Below are positions 9,651 to 20,498 of a stretch of DNA of 64,000 nucleotides, one piece after another. Made by a program: the position numbers and the translations under genes. The DNA is taken from contig WRLY01000002.1 of assembly GCA_009776305.1 (NCBI GenBank), positions 1 through 64,000 on the forward strand, in the 5' to 3' direction. How positions within the stretch are numbered: the first letter of the stretch is position 1; each line of letters begins with the position of its first letter. Source of the stretch: Oscillospiraceae bacterium. GTDB taxonomy: Bacteria; Bacillota; Clostridia; Oscillospirales; Ruminococcaceae. Under the pieces are notes generated by a model. The model saw nothing but the letters and a program-made list of their open reading frames with translations. It was not told the origin of the DNA and did no database searches.

Positions 9651-9802
9651 AATTAGGTCTCCTTATATTTATAGTTTTTATTATACTTGTCGCGGGTGTA
9701 GGTATTTTTGGCAAAAATACTAAGACCGCCCGCCCGATTTCTCTTGTTTTAAATTATATATTCCCTTTTCACAAGCATATTCCGTAATAACTTTCTTCTA
9801 AT

Positions 9803-12133
9803 TTAAATTATTTCACCGTTTATATCAACATATATTCCGGTGTATTTGAACTCCGGGCTGTTATACGCCGTTTTTAGCGTTTCGGAAATAACCTCCCGGA
9901 AAGCTGCGCTGTTTTTACATTTTATAATAAGTTTATGTCGGTATTTGCCGTTTACACGTCCGGTTCCGCTTTTTGTCGGACCTAAAACCCGATAGGGGAA
10001 TTTTTGCGAATTTACCCCCGGCTTTAATATTTCAAGAAACTGATTTGCCGCTTTTTGGGATAATTTTTCGTCAACCGAGTAAAAGCCAATTAAAAATATA
10101 TCGCAAAAAGGCGGAAAAATCAGGGCTTTTCTTACCTCGGTTTCCTCGGCGTAAAATTCCGCGTAATTTTGCGCGGCGGCTAAATTCAGCACATAATGGT
10201 CGGGGGTGAAAGTTTGCAAATACGCCCTGCCTTTTTTGCTCCCTCTGCCGGAACGCCCCACGACTTGAGTAATCAGCGAAAAGGTTTTTTCATATCCAAG
10301 GTAATCCCCCGAATACAGCGCCTTGTCAATCGCCAAAACCCCCACTAAAGTTATATTCTCAAAATCAAGCCCCTTGGCGACCATTTGAGTACCGAGCATT
10401 ATATCATATTCGCCGTTTCTGAACTTCGTGAATTTGGTTTCAAAAGCGGTTTTGGAAATAGTGGTATCCGCGTCCATTCGGAGAATCCGCGCTTCCGGAA
10501 AAAGCGCGCCGAGCTCGTCTTCAACTCTTTGTGTTCCCGTTCCGCTTTGGTAAATATGCCTGCATTTGCAGGTTTCGCAGACTTCGGGCATTGGCGCGTT
10601 GTAAGCGCAGTAATGGCATTGCACAGTGCCGATAGAAGAGGTTGAACTACCTTTATGATACGTAAGCGGAATAAGACAAAGCGGACAGTTGACCGCTGCG
10701 CCGCATTTGACGCACTTGGCGTAGGTATGGTAGCCGCGCCTGTTCAGCAAAATCAGGCTTTGCTCGCCGCGCCGAAGATTCTCGGCTAATTCTTCAAGCA
10801 GAACATGGCTGAAATTAGAGCGGTTACCGAATTCTTGCTCGGTTTTCATATCAACTATATATACATCGGGCAAAATTGCCCTGCTGTAGCGTTCATGAAG
10901 CTCAAAGAGGGAATACCTCCCTGTTTTTGCGAAGTGATAGCTTTCAACAGACGGGGTTGCTGAAGCTAATAAAAGCAATGCCTTATGGTGAAAAGCCCGT
11001 TGTTTGGCGACATTTCTCGCATGATAGCGCGGCGAGCGGTCGGATTTATAACTATGCTCGCCCTCCTCATCTATAACGATGATTCCTATATTTTCAAGCG
11101 GCGCGAAGACCGCGCTTCTCGTGCCTATAATTATTCCCGCCTCGCCGTTTTTAATCCGCTTATATTCGTCCGCTCTTTGTCCTATTGAAAGATTCGAGTG
11201 AATAATGGCAACCTTGTTCCCGAAAAGGCTCTTGAAATTTTCGGTCATCTGCGGGGTCAGCGATATTTCGGGGACAAGCATAACGGCGGTTTTCCCTTTA
11301 TTCAAAGTATGCTCTATAAGTTTTATAAATACCGAAGTTTTACCGCTTCCGGTAACACCGCGGAGTAGGGCACACTTTGCCTCGCCGCAATCCGTAAGCG
11401 TTTTTAAGCCGTCGAAGACCTGTTTTTGTGCGGGGGAAAATATTATATTCTCAAGATTTGCGGTGACCTCAAAGTCCTTGCTCAACGCCCTTGAACGCTC
11501 GCTTAAACGCTCTGTAAGAATCCCTTTTTTTACTAAATTCGTCACTACAATCGGTGTAACGCTGCAGACAGAGCAGATTTCTTTTATGCAAGCCGAACCG
11601 TATTCAAGCAGCATTTCGGTGACCGTTTTTTGTTTCGGGGTAAGCCCCGTTTCAGGGGGGACTTCCTCTGAAAATTCTGAAATAAATTTTTCCGAAAGCG
11701 AAACTATTTTTGTAATATCGCCTTTGTAGCGGGCTTTTACTTCATCAGTTTCATCAGATAACTTTAATCCTAAGCCTGTGGGAATGGCGGTTTTCACCGC
11801 ATCAAAATATGTACAGAAAGTATTGTCTTTAAGCCATTTAACCAAGCCGAGCATTTCAGACGAAAGCAGGGGGGCGTCGTCAATTACCGTGGTTATTTTT
11901 TTCAGCTTTTTCGGTTCATATTCTGCCTCACGAACTGAAAAAATCATGCCTACCCGTTTATTCGCACTGTTTGAGCCCTTGCCGAACGGGACTACAACCC
12001 GCTTTCCCGCCCTTACGAGGTCAATTAATTCATGCGGCACTAAGTAATCAAAAAGCGTATCAAACGAGTAGAGCGCCTTTTCAACCGCAATTTGAGCTAT
12101 GATACCGCGCTGTTTAACTTTTTCATTATCCAT
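9803..12133 (-). CDS. priA: Primosomal protein N' (replication restart helicase PriA)
   Basis: Superfamily-2 helicase that reloads the replisome at stalled forks. The 776-residue product has an N-terminal DNA-binding domain (about 10-110), Walker A GVTGSGKTSV (about 260), DEEGEHSY (DExH-type Walker B, about 352), and helicase motifs including LLLASATPSVES. A zinc-binding insert follows with CVKCGAAVNCPLC and CHYC...CETCKC (about 475-545), then the C-terminal helicase half with QVVGRSGRGSKKGRA (about 635). A 152-nt gap separates it from def. Confidence 0.96.
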   Translation of the reverse strand: MDNEKVKQRGIIAQIAVEKALYSFDTLFDYLVPHELIDLVRAGKRVVVPFGKGSNSANKRVGMIFSVREAEYEPKKLKKITTVIDDAPLLSSEMLGLVKWLKDNTFCTYFDAVKTAIPTGLGLKLSDETDEVKARYKGDITKIVSLSEKFISEFSEEVPPETGLTPKQKTVTEMLLEYGSACIKEICSVCSVTPIVVTNLVKKGILTERLSERSRALSKDFEVTANLENIIFSPAQKQVFDGLKTLTDCGEAKCALLRGVTGSGKTSVFIKLIEHTLNKGKTAVMLVPEISLTPQMTENFKSLFGNKVAIIHSNLSIGQRADEYKRIKNGEAGIIIGTRSAVFAPLENIGIIVIDEEGEHSYKSDRSPRYHARNVAKQRAFHHKALLLLASATPSVESYHFAKTGRYSLFELHERYSRAILPDVYIVDMKTEQEFGNRSNFSHVLLEELAENLRRGEQSLILLNRRGYHTYAKCVKCGAAVNCPLCLIPLTYHKGSSTSSIGTVQCHYCAYNAPMPEVCETCKCRHIYQSGTGTQRVEDELGALFPEARILRMDADTTISKTAFETKFTKFRNGEYDIMLGTQMVAKGLDFENITLVGVLAIDKALYSGDYLGYEKTFSLITQVVGRSGRGSKKGRAYLQTFTPDHYVLNLAAAQNYAEFYAEETEVRKALIFPPFCDIFLIGFYSVDEKLSQKAANQFLEILKPGVNSQKFPYRVLGPTKSGTGRVNGKYRHKLIIKCKNSAAFREVISETLKTAYNSPEFKYTGIYVDINGEII

Positions 12134-12142
12134 TACATTTAA

Positions 12143-12736
12143 TTATTTTACAGTCGGAAAACCGCGTTTTACCGAGAGCTTTTCCGATTTTACAATGGCG
12201 GCGAAATCTTTTACCGCTTCTTCCAACTTTTCATTTATAATAACATAATCGTAATTTTTAACAAATGACATTTCAATCCTTGCTATATCGACCCGAGTTT
12301 TTATTGTCTTGGCGTCTTCGGTACCTCTTTTTTGAAGACGGCGTTCAAGTTCCTCAAAAGACGGGGGCAGAATAAAAACCAAAACGCAACTCGGGAAAAG
12401 CTTTTTTATGTTGCTCGCGCCATCCACCTCAATTTTCATAACTACGTCTTTTCCCGACTCTAACATTGACGGAATGTAAGCTTTGGGAGTTCCGTAATAA
12501 TTCCCCGCGTATTGGGTATACTCCAATAATTCTCCGGTTTTAATCATCTTTTTAAATTCTTCGATGCTCTTAAAAAAATAATGCACGCCCTCCTGCTCGC
12601 CCTCGCGTATTGTCCTCGTGGTAGCCGATACCGAATAGTGCAAATGAGGGCAAACATTAAACGCGCACTCCAAAATAGTATCCTTACCGCACCCTGCGGG
12701 AGCAGAAACTACAATCAGCAAGCCTTTTTTCATCAT
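12143..12736 (-). CDS. gmk: Guanylate kinase
   Basis: Converts GMP to GDP with ATP. The P-loop is SAPAGCGKDT (about 11-20), a variant of GxxGxGKS/T with Asp after the Lys. The GMP-binding part has SVSATTRTIREGE and VHYFF (about 37-56), and Tyr/Gly residues in EYTQYAGNYYGTP (about 75). Length (197) is typical. It lies between remA and priA. The usual rpoZ and coaBC are absent between gmk and priA here. Confidence 0.95.
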   Translation of the reverse strand: MMKKGLLIVVSAPAGCGKDTILECAFNVCPHLHYSVSATTRTIREGEQEGVHYFFKSIEEFKKMIKTGELLEYTQYAGNYYGTPKAYIPSMLESGKDVVMKIEVDGASNIKKLFPSCVLVFILPPSFEELERRLQKRGTEDAKTIKTRVDIARIEMSFVKNYDYVIINEKLEEAVKDFAAIVKSEKLSVKRGFPTVK

Positions 12737-12747
12737 ATATACCCCGC

Positions 12748-13002
12748 TTATTTTTCTTTGTTTTGAGGCGGGGAAACCCCGAACCCCTCAATGCTTTTAG
12801 CCGACAGAATAATATGTCCGCTGTCCATTATAAAAACCGTTTTGGTCTTTTTCCCGCAGGAAGCGTCAACGACATTGTTTTTCTCCCTTGCGGCGTTCAC
12901 CATGCGCTTTGCGGGGGCAGAATCGGCGCTCACGGCGGCAATCACCCTATTCGGGTTTATGGCGTTGCCATAGCCTATGTTTAAAAGATTTAAAGGGTTC
13001 AT
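12748..13002 (-). CDS. remA: RemA/DUF370 extracellular-matrix regulator family protein
   Basis: Small DNA-binding protein of 84 residues. It has the family core MNPLNLLNIGYGNAINPNRV followed by a VxxxSADSAPAKRMV segment. In Bacillus the homologue activates biofilm-matrix genes and osmoprotection operons. The position directly upstream of gmk is the conserved Firmicutes arrangement. The site CTGAGGAACGCTTT precedes the ATG. The role in this organism is inferred from family only. Confidence 0.88.
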   Translation of the reverse strand: MNPLNLLNIGYGNAINPNRVIAAVSADSAPAKRMVNAAREKNNVVDASCGKKTKTVFIMDSGHIILSAKSIEGFGVSPPQNKEK

Positions 13003-13023
13003 AAAGCGTTCCTCAGTTTAAAG

Positions 13024-13194
13024 TTAATTATACGGGTAATTATTCGGCGTTTTAGATTGGGCTAAGTTTTTATAAGCCGGACTCCACGATTCAATATAAA
13101 CGGCGTCATCGGCGAAAACTCCGCAAAAACCGGAAATGTCCTTTGTGAGCCAAGAGCCGAAACAGTTTTTTATAACTGATTCCCTTTTGTTCAG
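13024..13194 (-). pseudogene. Fragment of a SnoaL/NTF2-like protein
   Basis: A 56-codon reading frame on the minus strand shows strong coding character. It reads NKRESVIKNCFGSWL, then TKDISGFCGVFADDAVYIES, then WSPAYKNLAQ, before an unrelated-looking end and TAA. This matches the first half of the SnoaL/nuclear-transport-factor-2-like fold, whose members are about 120-130 residues. Only CTG is available as a start, 8 nt after GGGGGTG. I read it as a truncated remnant. It could instead be a small expressed protein with a CTG start. Confidence 0.55.
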
Positions 13195-13324
13195 TTGGAT
13201 TACACCCCCGTTAAAAAGCTTGCATTTTTCATTTTAACATATTTTGACATAAAAATCAAGTAGGGCGTGATATTTGTAGGAGAGGCAGACTGTCGCCCCT
13301 GCATTTTTGCATAATTTTATTGCA

Positions 13325-13903
13325 CTACGAAAAAAACACATGCTCCAAAAACACCTTCAGCCCTATTCCTATAAGAATAATGCCTCCTACGATTTTCGCC
13401 TTGCCGCCGAGCAACGCGCCGAATTTCCTTCCGAGCCGAACTCCCGCAAAGCTAATCACAAAAGTAATAACGCCGATTAATGCCACGGCGGGGAGAATCC
13501 ATGCCCCTCTGATTCCCATAGAAATAAAAACCACTCCGGCAACCAAAGCGTCAATACTGGTCGCGATCGCCTGTATTATAAGCGTTCGCACGGGCAGACA
13601 ATCGGTTTTTTCGGTAAAATCTGCTTTCCCTTTGTCAGTAATTCCGTCAATAAGCATTTTGCCGCCTATAAATCCGAGGAAAATCAGCGCGACATAATGG
13701 TCAAGCTTTACTATGAATTCCTCAAAAAAAGTACCGAGCAAAAAGCCTAAAAACGGCATTAAAGCCTGGAAAATCCCGAAAGCGGCGGCTATTTTCAGCG
13801 CCTCTTTCCTTGAAATATTTTTATTTGTTAAGCCGTTGGTTACTGAAACGGCGAAAGCGTCCGCCGATAAGCCTAAGCCTATTAAAAAAATTTGAACCAC
13901 CAT
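13325..13903 (-). CDS. mntP: Manganese efflux pump MntP
   Basis: Inner-membrane Mn(II) exporter of 192 residues with six predicted hydrophobic helices. The duplicated half motif is visible: LSADAFAVSVTNG (about 12-24) in the first half and ATSIDALVAGV (about 112-122) in the second, each with the conserved Asp needed for transport. It starts 4 nt downstream of the tgt stop, so it is probably translated from the tgt message. No manganese riboswitch is visible in the short junction. Confidence 0.93.
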   Translation of the reverse strand: MVVQIFLIGLGLSADAFAVSVTNGLTNKNISRKEALKIAAAFGIFQALMPFLGFLLGTFFEEFIVKLDHYVALIFLGFIGGKMLIDGITDKGKADFTEKTDCLPVRTLIIQAIATSIDALVAGVVFISMGIRGAWILPAVALIGVITFVISFAGVRLGRKFGALLGGKAKIVGGIILIGIGLKVFLEHVFFS

Positions 13904-13907
13904 AAAT

Positions 13908-15766
<1,859 letters not shown>

Positions 15767-15820
15767 AAATATTTACCTTTCATTTTTATATGTCAAAATA
15801 AGCGATTCTGCTGTAGTATA

Positions 15821-16555
15821 CTATTCCAAATTTAACCACAGAGCGGGGCGAACGCCGCCGCTACTACTATGTTCGTTGTAACCATCGGCTTGCCCCCTGC
15901 CCTCGTAACCGACAATCTGGGTACTTACGTGGTAACCATCGACGCTGATATAGCCGTCATAGTTAATAATGGCGGCATGGTTGCCGAAGGCGCCGGGCGA
16001 CCGAAGCCACCACAAAGAAGCTCCGCCGTTGGCGTTTAAGGCTATTCTATCTGCGTCGCCGGCAAAGTAATCATCAGCTTCTTCAATACTTAATAAAAAC
16101 ATCTTATCTGTGGTGTCGCTACCGCCTGCCGTGCCATATTCCGGATTATCATTGTTTATAACTGTTGTTTCAGCAATTCGTTCCCGCTCCTCAGGTGAGA
16201 AAGAATTATTTAAAAATTCACCGTTCAGATATTGGCGCAGGTCGCATTGCTCCCATGTTATATCGTCGTCAGACAAATGATACGCCTGCACTGATAATAT
16301 ATCTTTACTGATAATCAGCGCTTTGCCGTCTTGTACGTCAAGCACAAGCCAGTCATAGCCGCCGAACCGGATTATTTCATAATCGGATTGGTTGTTCTTC
16401 GGCTCTTCATTGGTTTCATCTGGGGATATAGGATTTGGCGTTAAGGTTTCATTTTGTGTTTTGTTGTTATTGTTTTCGGGTGTATTATTCCCCTCACAAG
16501 CCGTTAATGTAAGTGCAAGGCTAAATGCAAGGATAAGGGTTATGAATTTTTTCAT
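15821..16555 (-). CDS. Lipoprotein with DUF6273-type domain
   Basis: Exported lipoprotein of 244 residues. The signal peptide ends in the lipobox LTAC (Cys about 20), followed by a long Asn/Thr/Pro/Glu linker (about 21-58). The globular part (about 60-244) begins with IIRFGGYDWLVLD and ends with GGVRPALWLNLE. SLWWLRSPG and DGYISVDGYHV occur in between. This pattern is typical of DUF6273 domains in clostridial surface proteins. The function is unknown. GC content and codon use look like its neighbours. Confidence 0.75.
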   Translation of the reverse strand: MKKFITLILAFSLALTLTACEGNNTPENNNNKTQNETLTPNPISPDETNEEPKNNQSDYEIIRFGGYDWLVLDVQDGKALIISKDILSVQAYHLSDDDITWEQCDLRQYLNGEFLNNSFSPEERERIAETTVINNDNPEYGTAGGSDTTDKMFLLSIEEADDYFAGDADRIALNANGGASLWWLRSPGAFGNHAAIINYDGYISVDGYHVSTQIVGYEGRGQADGYNEHSSSGGVRPALWLNLE

Positions 16556-16589
16556 TATTCTATAAGTTTCCTTTCAAGTCGCCGCTTTG

Positions 16590-17606
16590 CTATTTAACCC
16601 CAAACGAATAAACCGTTGTAGATTTAAAGGTTTTCCCTTTTTTAAGTACGCAGGAGGGGAAATCGGGTAGATTCGGGGTATCGGGTGTGAACTGGGTTTC
16701 AAGACAGAATCCGTGCCTGTTCCCGAAAAACACTCCGTTTTTGCCGTATTCATAAAGTCCGCCCGCAGTATAAAACTGCATTGCCGGCATATCGGTATAA
16801 ACAGCCATAATTCTACCGCTTTCAGGCTCGTAGGCGACGGCGGCTTTTTTCATGTTTCCCGGCTCTCCGAGCAGGTAGTTATGGTCGTAGCTTTCGATTC
16901 TGCCCTTGTCAATATACGCTCCCATTCGCTTGGGTTTTGTGAAATTAAAAGGCGTGCCGAGAACGCTCGCTATTTCACCCGTAGGAATATTAAACTCATC
17001 AAAGGGGGTGTAATTAACCGCCTTAATCTGCAAAACAGTGTCAAGCACCTCTCCGTCGCCTTTCAGGTTAAAATAGGAGTGGTTGGTAGGGTTAAAGATT
17101 GTGTCACCGTCGCTCTTGGCGGTATATTTTATTTTAAGCTTGTTGTTCTCGGTCAGGGTATATCTTACCGTTATGTCGAGCGCAGAGGGGAAACCTTCTT
17201 CCAAATCGGGACTACGGTACTTAAAAGTCACGCTGTTCCTTTTTTTATTGATTTTATACTCCCAAACCCGCCTGTTAAAGCCGAAATTTCCGCCGTGCAG
17301 ACAATTCTCACCGTTATTTTTCGGGAGCGTATATTGTTCTTTTCCGAGGGTGAATTTCGCGCCTCCTATACGATTGGCGAAACGACCCACCATAGCACCC
17401 TGAAAGGATTTGCCGTTCACATAGCCCTCAAGGTCGTCATAGCCTAAAACAATGTCAGCCGTAACTCCGTTTTTGTCCGGGGCGCTGATTCCTACGAGCG
17501 TTGCGCCGAAATTAGTAACACGCACTGTCATGGAATCATTTTCCAAAGTAAAAAGTTCAACCGCAAAACCGTCGTGAAATCCCCAACTTTCCTTTAAAAT
17601 CGCCAT
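16590..17606 (-). CDS. galM: Aldose 1-epimerase (galactose mutarotase)
   Basis: Interconverts alpha and beta anomers of hexoses. The 338-residue beta-sandwich protein has the motifs GRFANRIGGAKF (about 75), CLHGGNFGFNRRVW (about 97), NPTNHSYFNL with the catalytic His (about 166), and a C-terminal ETQFTPDTPN with the catalytic Glu (about 304). It is monocistronic or first in its unit and diverges from glgB across a 400-bp spacer. Confidence 0.93.
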   Translation of the reverse strand: MAILKESWGFHDGFAVELFTLENDSMTVRVTNFGATLVGISAPDKNGVTADIVLGYDDLEGYVNGKSFQGAMVGRFANRIGGAKFTLGKEQYTLPKNNGENCLHGGNFGFNRRVWEYKINKKRNSVTFKYRSPDLEEGFPSALDITVRYTLTENNKLKIKYTAKSDGDTIFNPTNHSYFNLKGDGEVLDTVLQIKAVNYTPFDEFNIPTGEIASVLGTPFNFTKPKRMGAYIDKGRIESYDHNYLLGEPGNMKKAAVAYEPESGRIMAVYTDMPAMQFYTAGGLYEYGKNGVFFGNRHGFCLETQFTPDTPNLPDFPSCVLKKGKTFKSTTVYSFGVK

Positions 17607-18006
17607 AATTTAAACCGCTCCTCTCATTTTCGCAGGACGGACTTTCTGAATTTTCAAAAATTTCCGTCTATTCGTTATTTAGATAATTATATACTTTTTC
17701 CATAAAAAAGTCAATCTTGATTTTTTTGGTGTTTTTTTGGGGGACACAACCTCCGCCACTAACATGCAGGTGAAAATTATATGGGAGCTTTATGTAAATT
17801 ATAAGAAAAAACCTTAAATTAATTTTAAAAAACATTTTTTAACAAAAAAAGAACAAAAAATATTGGTGTTTTTACACAAAACAGGATAAATAAATTTATA
17901 GGATTTGTAACAATTTACAATTTAGACTTGTTTTATTTTATAAGGTATGATATTATATAAATAATGCAAAAACAAACAAATTTTTCCACAAAAACGGAGG
18001 TTCGCC
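17607..18006. other. Divergent spacer between galM and glgB
   Basis: Four hundred bases without a plausible ORF, very AT-rich from about 17800 to 17990. It contains the likely glgB promoter (17928-17956) and must hold the galM promoter on the other strand. The piece GGGGGACACAACCTCCGCC near 17740 is GC-rich but forms no clear hairpin. Confidence 0.6.
17928..17956 (+). promoter_or_regulatory. Likely sigma-A promoter of glgB
   Basis: TTGTTT at 17928-17933 and TATTAT at 17951-17956 are 17 nt apart. They lie 50 nt before the glgB ATG, which is preceded by the strong site ACGGAGG. There is no terminator between glgB and glgC, so the promoter probably serves the glgBCD unit. Confidence 0.55.
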
Positions 18007-20403
18007 ATGTCAGTAAAATCCGGTAACGAATACGACATACCGTTGCACTTGTTCAGAGAGGGAAGCCTTACCTACGGATACAAGTTTTTCGGCTCGCAGA
18101 TGACCGGCAAAGGGGTTATCTTCAGGGTATGGGCGCCCAAAGCCGCCGGAGTTTCGGTAGTGGGCGATTTTAACCGTTGGAACGCCGGGGCAAATCCTAT
18201 GGAGAAAATTTCAGAAGACGGTATTTGGGAGCTGTTAATACCCGGACTGAAAAAGTTTGATTCCTATAAATACGCAGTACTTTCATCGAGAGGTCAGCTT
18301 AAACTCAAAGCCGACCCTTACGGCTTTCACATGGAAACCCGCCCCAACACCGCCACCAAAATTTATGACATAGGCGGATATGAGTGGAATGACCAAAAAT
18401 GGTGTGAAAAGAAAAAAAACGGCAATGTATACGACTCACCCATGAATATTTATGAGGTGCATATAAGCTCATGGCGCAAAATGACGCCGGAAAGCGAGTT
18501 TTTCAATTACATGGAACTTGCGAAAGAGCTGATTCCTTATGTTAAAGAGATGGGGTACACCCATATTGAAATGATGCCTGTGGCTGAATTCCCGTTTGAT
18601 GGCTCGTGGGGTTATCAGCAAATAGGTCTTTACGCTCCGACCTCACGTTTCGGTACGCCACACGATTTTATGCAGTTTGTGGATTATTGCCATCAGCATG
18701 ACATAGGTGTAATTTTAGACTGGGTTCCCGCTCACTTTCCGAAAGACGCGGCGGGATTGTATGAATTTGACGGCGATTTCTGCTATGAATACGATGACCC
18801 GTTGAAACGGGAGCATTATAGTTGGGGAACACGGGTGTTCAATTGGGGGAAAAATGAGGTTGTAAGTTTTTTGATTTCCAACGCCTCCTACTGGCTACGG
18901 GAATATCACGTAGACGGACTTCGGGTGGACGCCGTAGCTTCAATGCTTTATCTTGACTATGACCGCAGAGAGTGGCGTCCCAATTACAAGGGCGGACATG
19001 AGAATCTTGAGGCGGTTGCGTTTTTGCAAAAGCTTAACGCTCTGCTGTTTAAGGAATTTCCTTCAGCTCTTATGATAGCTGAAGAATCCACAGCCTGGCC
19101 AATGGTAACAAAGCCCACGGATTCCGGCGGGTTGGGATTTAACTTCAAATGGAATATGGGCTGGATGAACGATATGTTAGCCTATATGGCAATGATTCCC
19201 GAGGGAAGACCGTATAATCATAACATGCTGACATTCTCGTTTTATTACGCATTTTCGGAGAATTATATACTCCCTATTTCCCACGATGAAGTGGTTCACG
19301 GCAAATGCTCCATGCTTGATAAAATGAGCGGTCCGAGGGAGTTGCGTTTTGATTCGTTCAAGACATTTCTTTCTTATATGGCGGCGCACCCGGGTAAAAA
19401 GCTGATGTTTATGGGGCAGGAATTCGCGCAGTTTAAGGAATGGAATTACAAAACCGGACTTGACTGGGATGTTATGGATTTTTCGGAGCATCAGGAAATG
19501 AAAGAATTCGTCCGCGCTCTTAATAATTTCTACCTGAAGAATAACGAGCTTTGGGAAAACGATACCGATTGGGAAGGTTTTAAGTGGATAGTCAGCGACG
19601 ACAGCGCTAACTCAGTAATCGCTTTCCGTAGAATAAACAGGTCAGGCGAGGAGGTTATTATAGTCTGCAACTTCCAGCCTAAGGAGCATGAAGCGTATTC
19701 TTTCGGCGTTCCTGTTGAAACTTTTTACTCCGAAGTTTTCTCCACTACGGGAAAAGCCGTCAACCGCCGTCAAAAGGCAAAGCCGATTCCAATGCATGGC
19801 GAGGAATTTTCAATCACGGTTAAGATTAAGCCAATGTCGGCTATGTTCTTCAAGGGTGAAAAGCCGAAAACGCCTGCTAAGAAAACCGTAACTGCAAAGA
19901 CTAAGGCTGTTACTGCGCCTGCAAAACCCAAGGCGACCGCCGTACCTGCAAAACCTAAAGCGTCTACCGCACCCGCAAAGCCTAAAGCGACCGCCGCACC
20001 CGTAAAGCCTAAAGCGACCGCTACACCCGCAAAACCTAAAGCGTCTACCGCACCTGCAAAACCTAAAGCGACCGTCGCACCCGTAAAGCCTAAAGCGACC
20101 GCTACACCCGCAAAACCTAAAGCGTCTACCGCACCTGCAAAACCTAAAGCGTCTACCGCACCTGCAAAACCTAAAGCGACCGCCGCACCCGTAAAACCCA
20201 AGGTTGTAACCACAGCCGCTAAATCGCCGGCAAAAACTACCCCGAATTCTGCTAAGGCGAAAAGTGCGGTAACTAATAAAGTTTCAGCGGCTGTTAAAAA
20301 CACCAAAAGCCCGGCGAGAGGCAACACTGTTAAAAGTACTGTTAAAAATGTAAATTCTTCAAAGAGTACAACCAATAAAAAACCTCCCCCGAAAAAGAAA
20401 TAA
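18007..20403 (+). CDS. glgB: 1,4-alpha-glucan branching enzyme with Lys/Ala/Pro-rich tail
   Basis: Introduces alpha-1,6 branches into glycogen. An N-terminal CBM48 (about 30-115) precedes a GH13 barrel. Region I is DWVPAHF, region II is DGLRVDAVASM with the nucleophile Asp (about 303), region III is MIAEES with the acid/base Glu, and region IV is LPISHDEVVHG (about 417). The catalytic enzyme ends near residue 620. The last roughly 155 residues are a low-complexity tail of repeated P-A-K-P-K-A-[ST]-A units followed by Lys/Ser/Thr-rich sequence. This resembles histone H1 or AlgP-type tails and is not normal for GlgB. The first gene of glgBCD. Confidence 0.93.
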   Translation: MSVKSGNEYDIPLHLFREGSLTYGYKFFGSQMTGKGVIFRVWAPKAAGVSVVGDFNRWNAGANPMEKISEDGIWELLIPGLKKFDSYKYAVLSSRGQLKLKADPYGFHMETRPNTATKIYDIGGYEWNDQKWCEKKKNGNVYDSPMNIYEVHISSWRKMTPESEFFNYMELAKELIPYVKEMGYTHIEMMPVAEFPFDGSWGYQQIGLYAPTSRFGTPHDFMQFVDYCHQHDIGVILDWVPAHFPKDAAGLYEFDGDFCYEYDDPLKREHYSWGTRVFNWGKNEVVSFLISNASYWLREYHVDGLRVDAVASMLYLDYDRREWRPNYKGGHENLEAVAFLQKLNALLFKEFPSALMIAEESTAWPMVTKPTDSGGLGFNFKWNMGWMNDMLAYMAMIPEGRPYNHNMLTFSFYYAFSENYILPISHDEVVHGKCSMLDKMSGPRELRFDSFKTFLSYMAAHPGKKLMFMGQEFAQFKEWNYKTGLDWDVMDFSEHQEMKEFVRALNNFYLKNNELWENDTDWEGFKWIVSDDSANSVIAFRRINRSGEEVIIVCNFQPKEHEAYSFGVPVETFYSEVFSTTGKAVNRRQKAKPIPMHGEEFSITVKIKPMSAMFFKGEKPKTPAKKTVTAKTKAVTAPAKPKATAVPAKPKASTAPAKPKATAAPVKPKATATPAKPKASTAPAKPKATVAPVKPKATATPAKPKASTAPAKPKASTAPAKPKATAAPVKPKVVTTAAKSPAKTTPNSAKAKSAVTNKVSAAVKNTKSPARGNTVKSTVKNVNSSKSTTNKKPPPKKK
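19915..20205 (+). repeat. 24-bp tandem repeats encoding the GlgB tail
   Basis: About twelve tandem copies of a 24-bp unit encode the octapeptide series PAKPKA followed by two variable small residues (Thr, Ser, Ala, Val). Units alternate between PAKPKA and PVKPKA forms in a higher-order pattern. Near-identical copies suggest recent expansion and a site prone to length change by slippage. Confidence 0.85.
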
Positions 20404-20498
20404 AATTGTGCGGTAAAGCATAATATAAAGGTTAAACAAGGGAATACCCATAGTTAGCAGTCATTTCGCAAATTACGCAAAGAAAGAAGGTATATTGT

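Noticed and set aside
13024-13320. Riboswitch in the spacer upstream of remA or next to mntP
   Set aside because: mntP follows tgt by 4 nt, leaving no leader, and the spacer is better explained by the coding remnant.
19770-20375. Minus-strand 201-codon ORF antisense to the GlgB tail
   Set aside because: It is a mirror of the 24-bp repeats (Ala/Leu/Gly/Val-rich repeats) and has no ribosome site; a shadow of the real frame.
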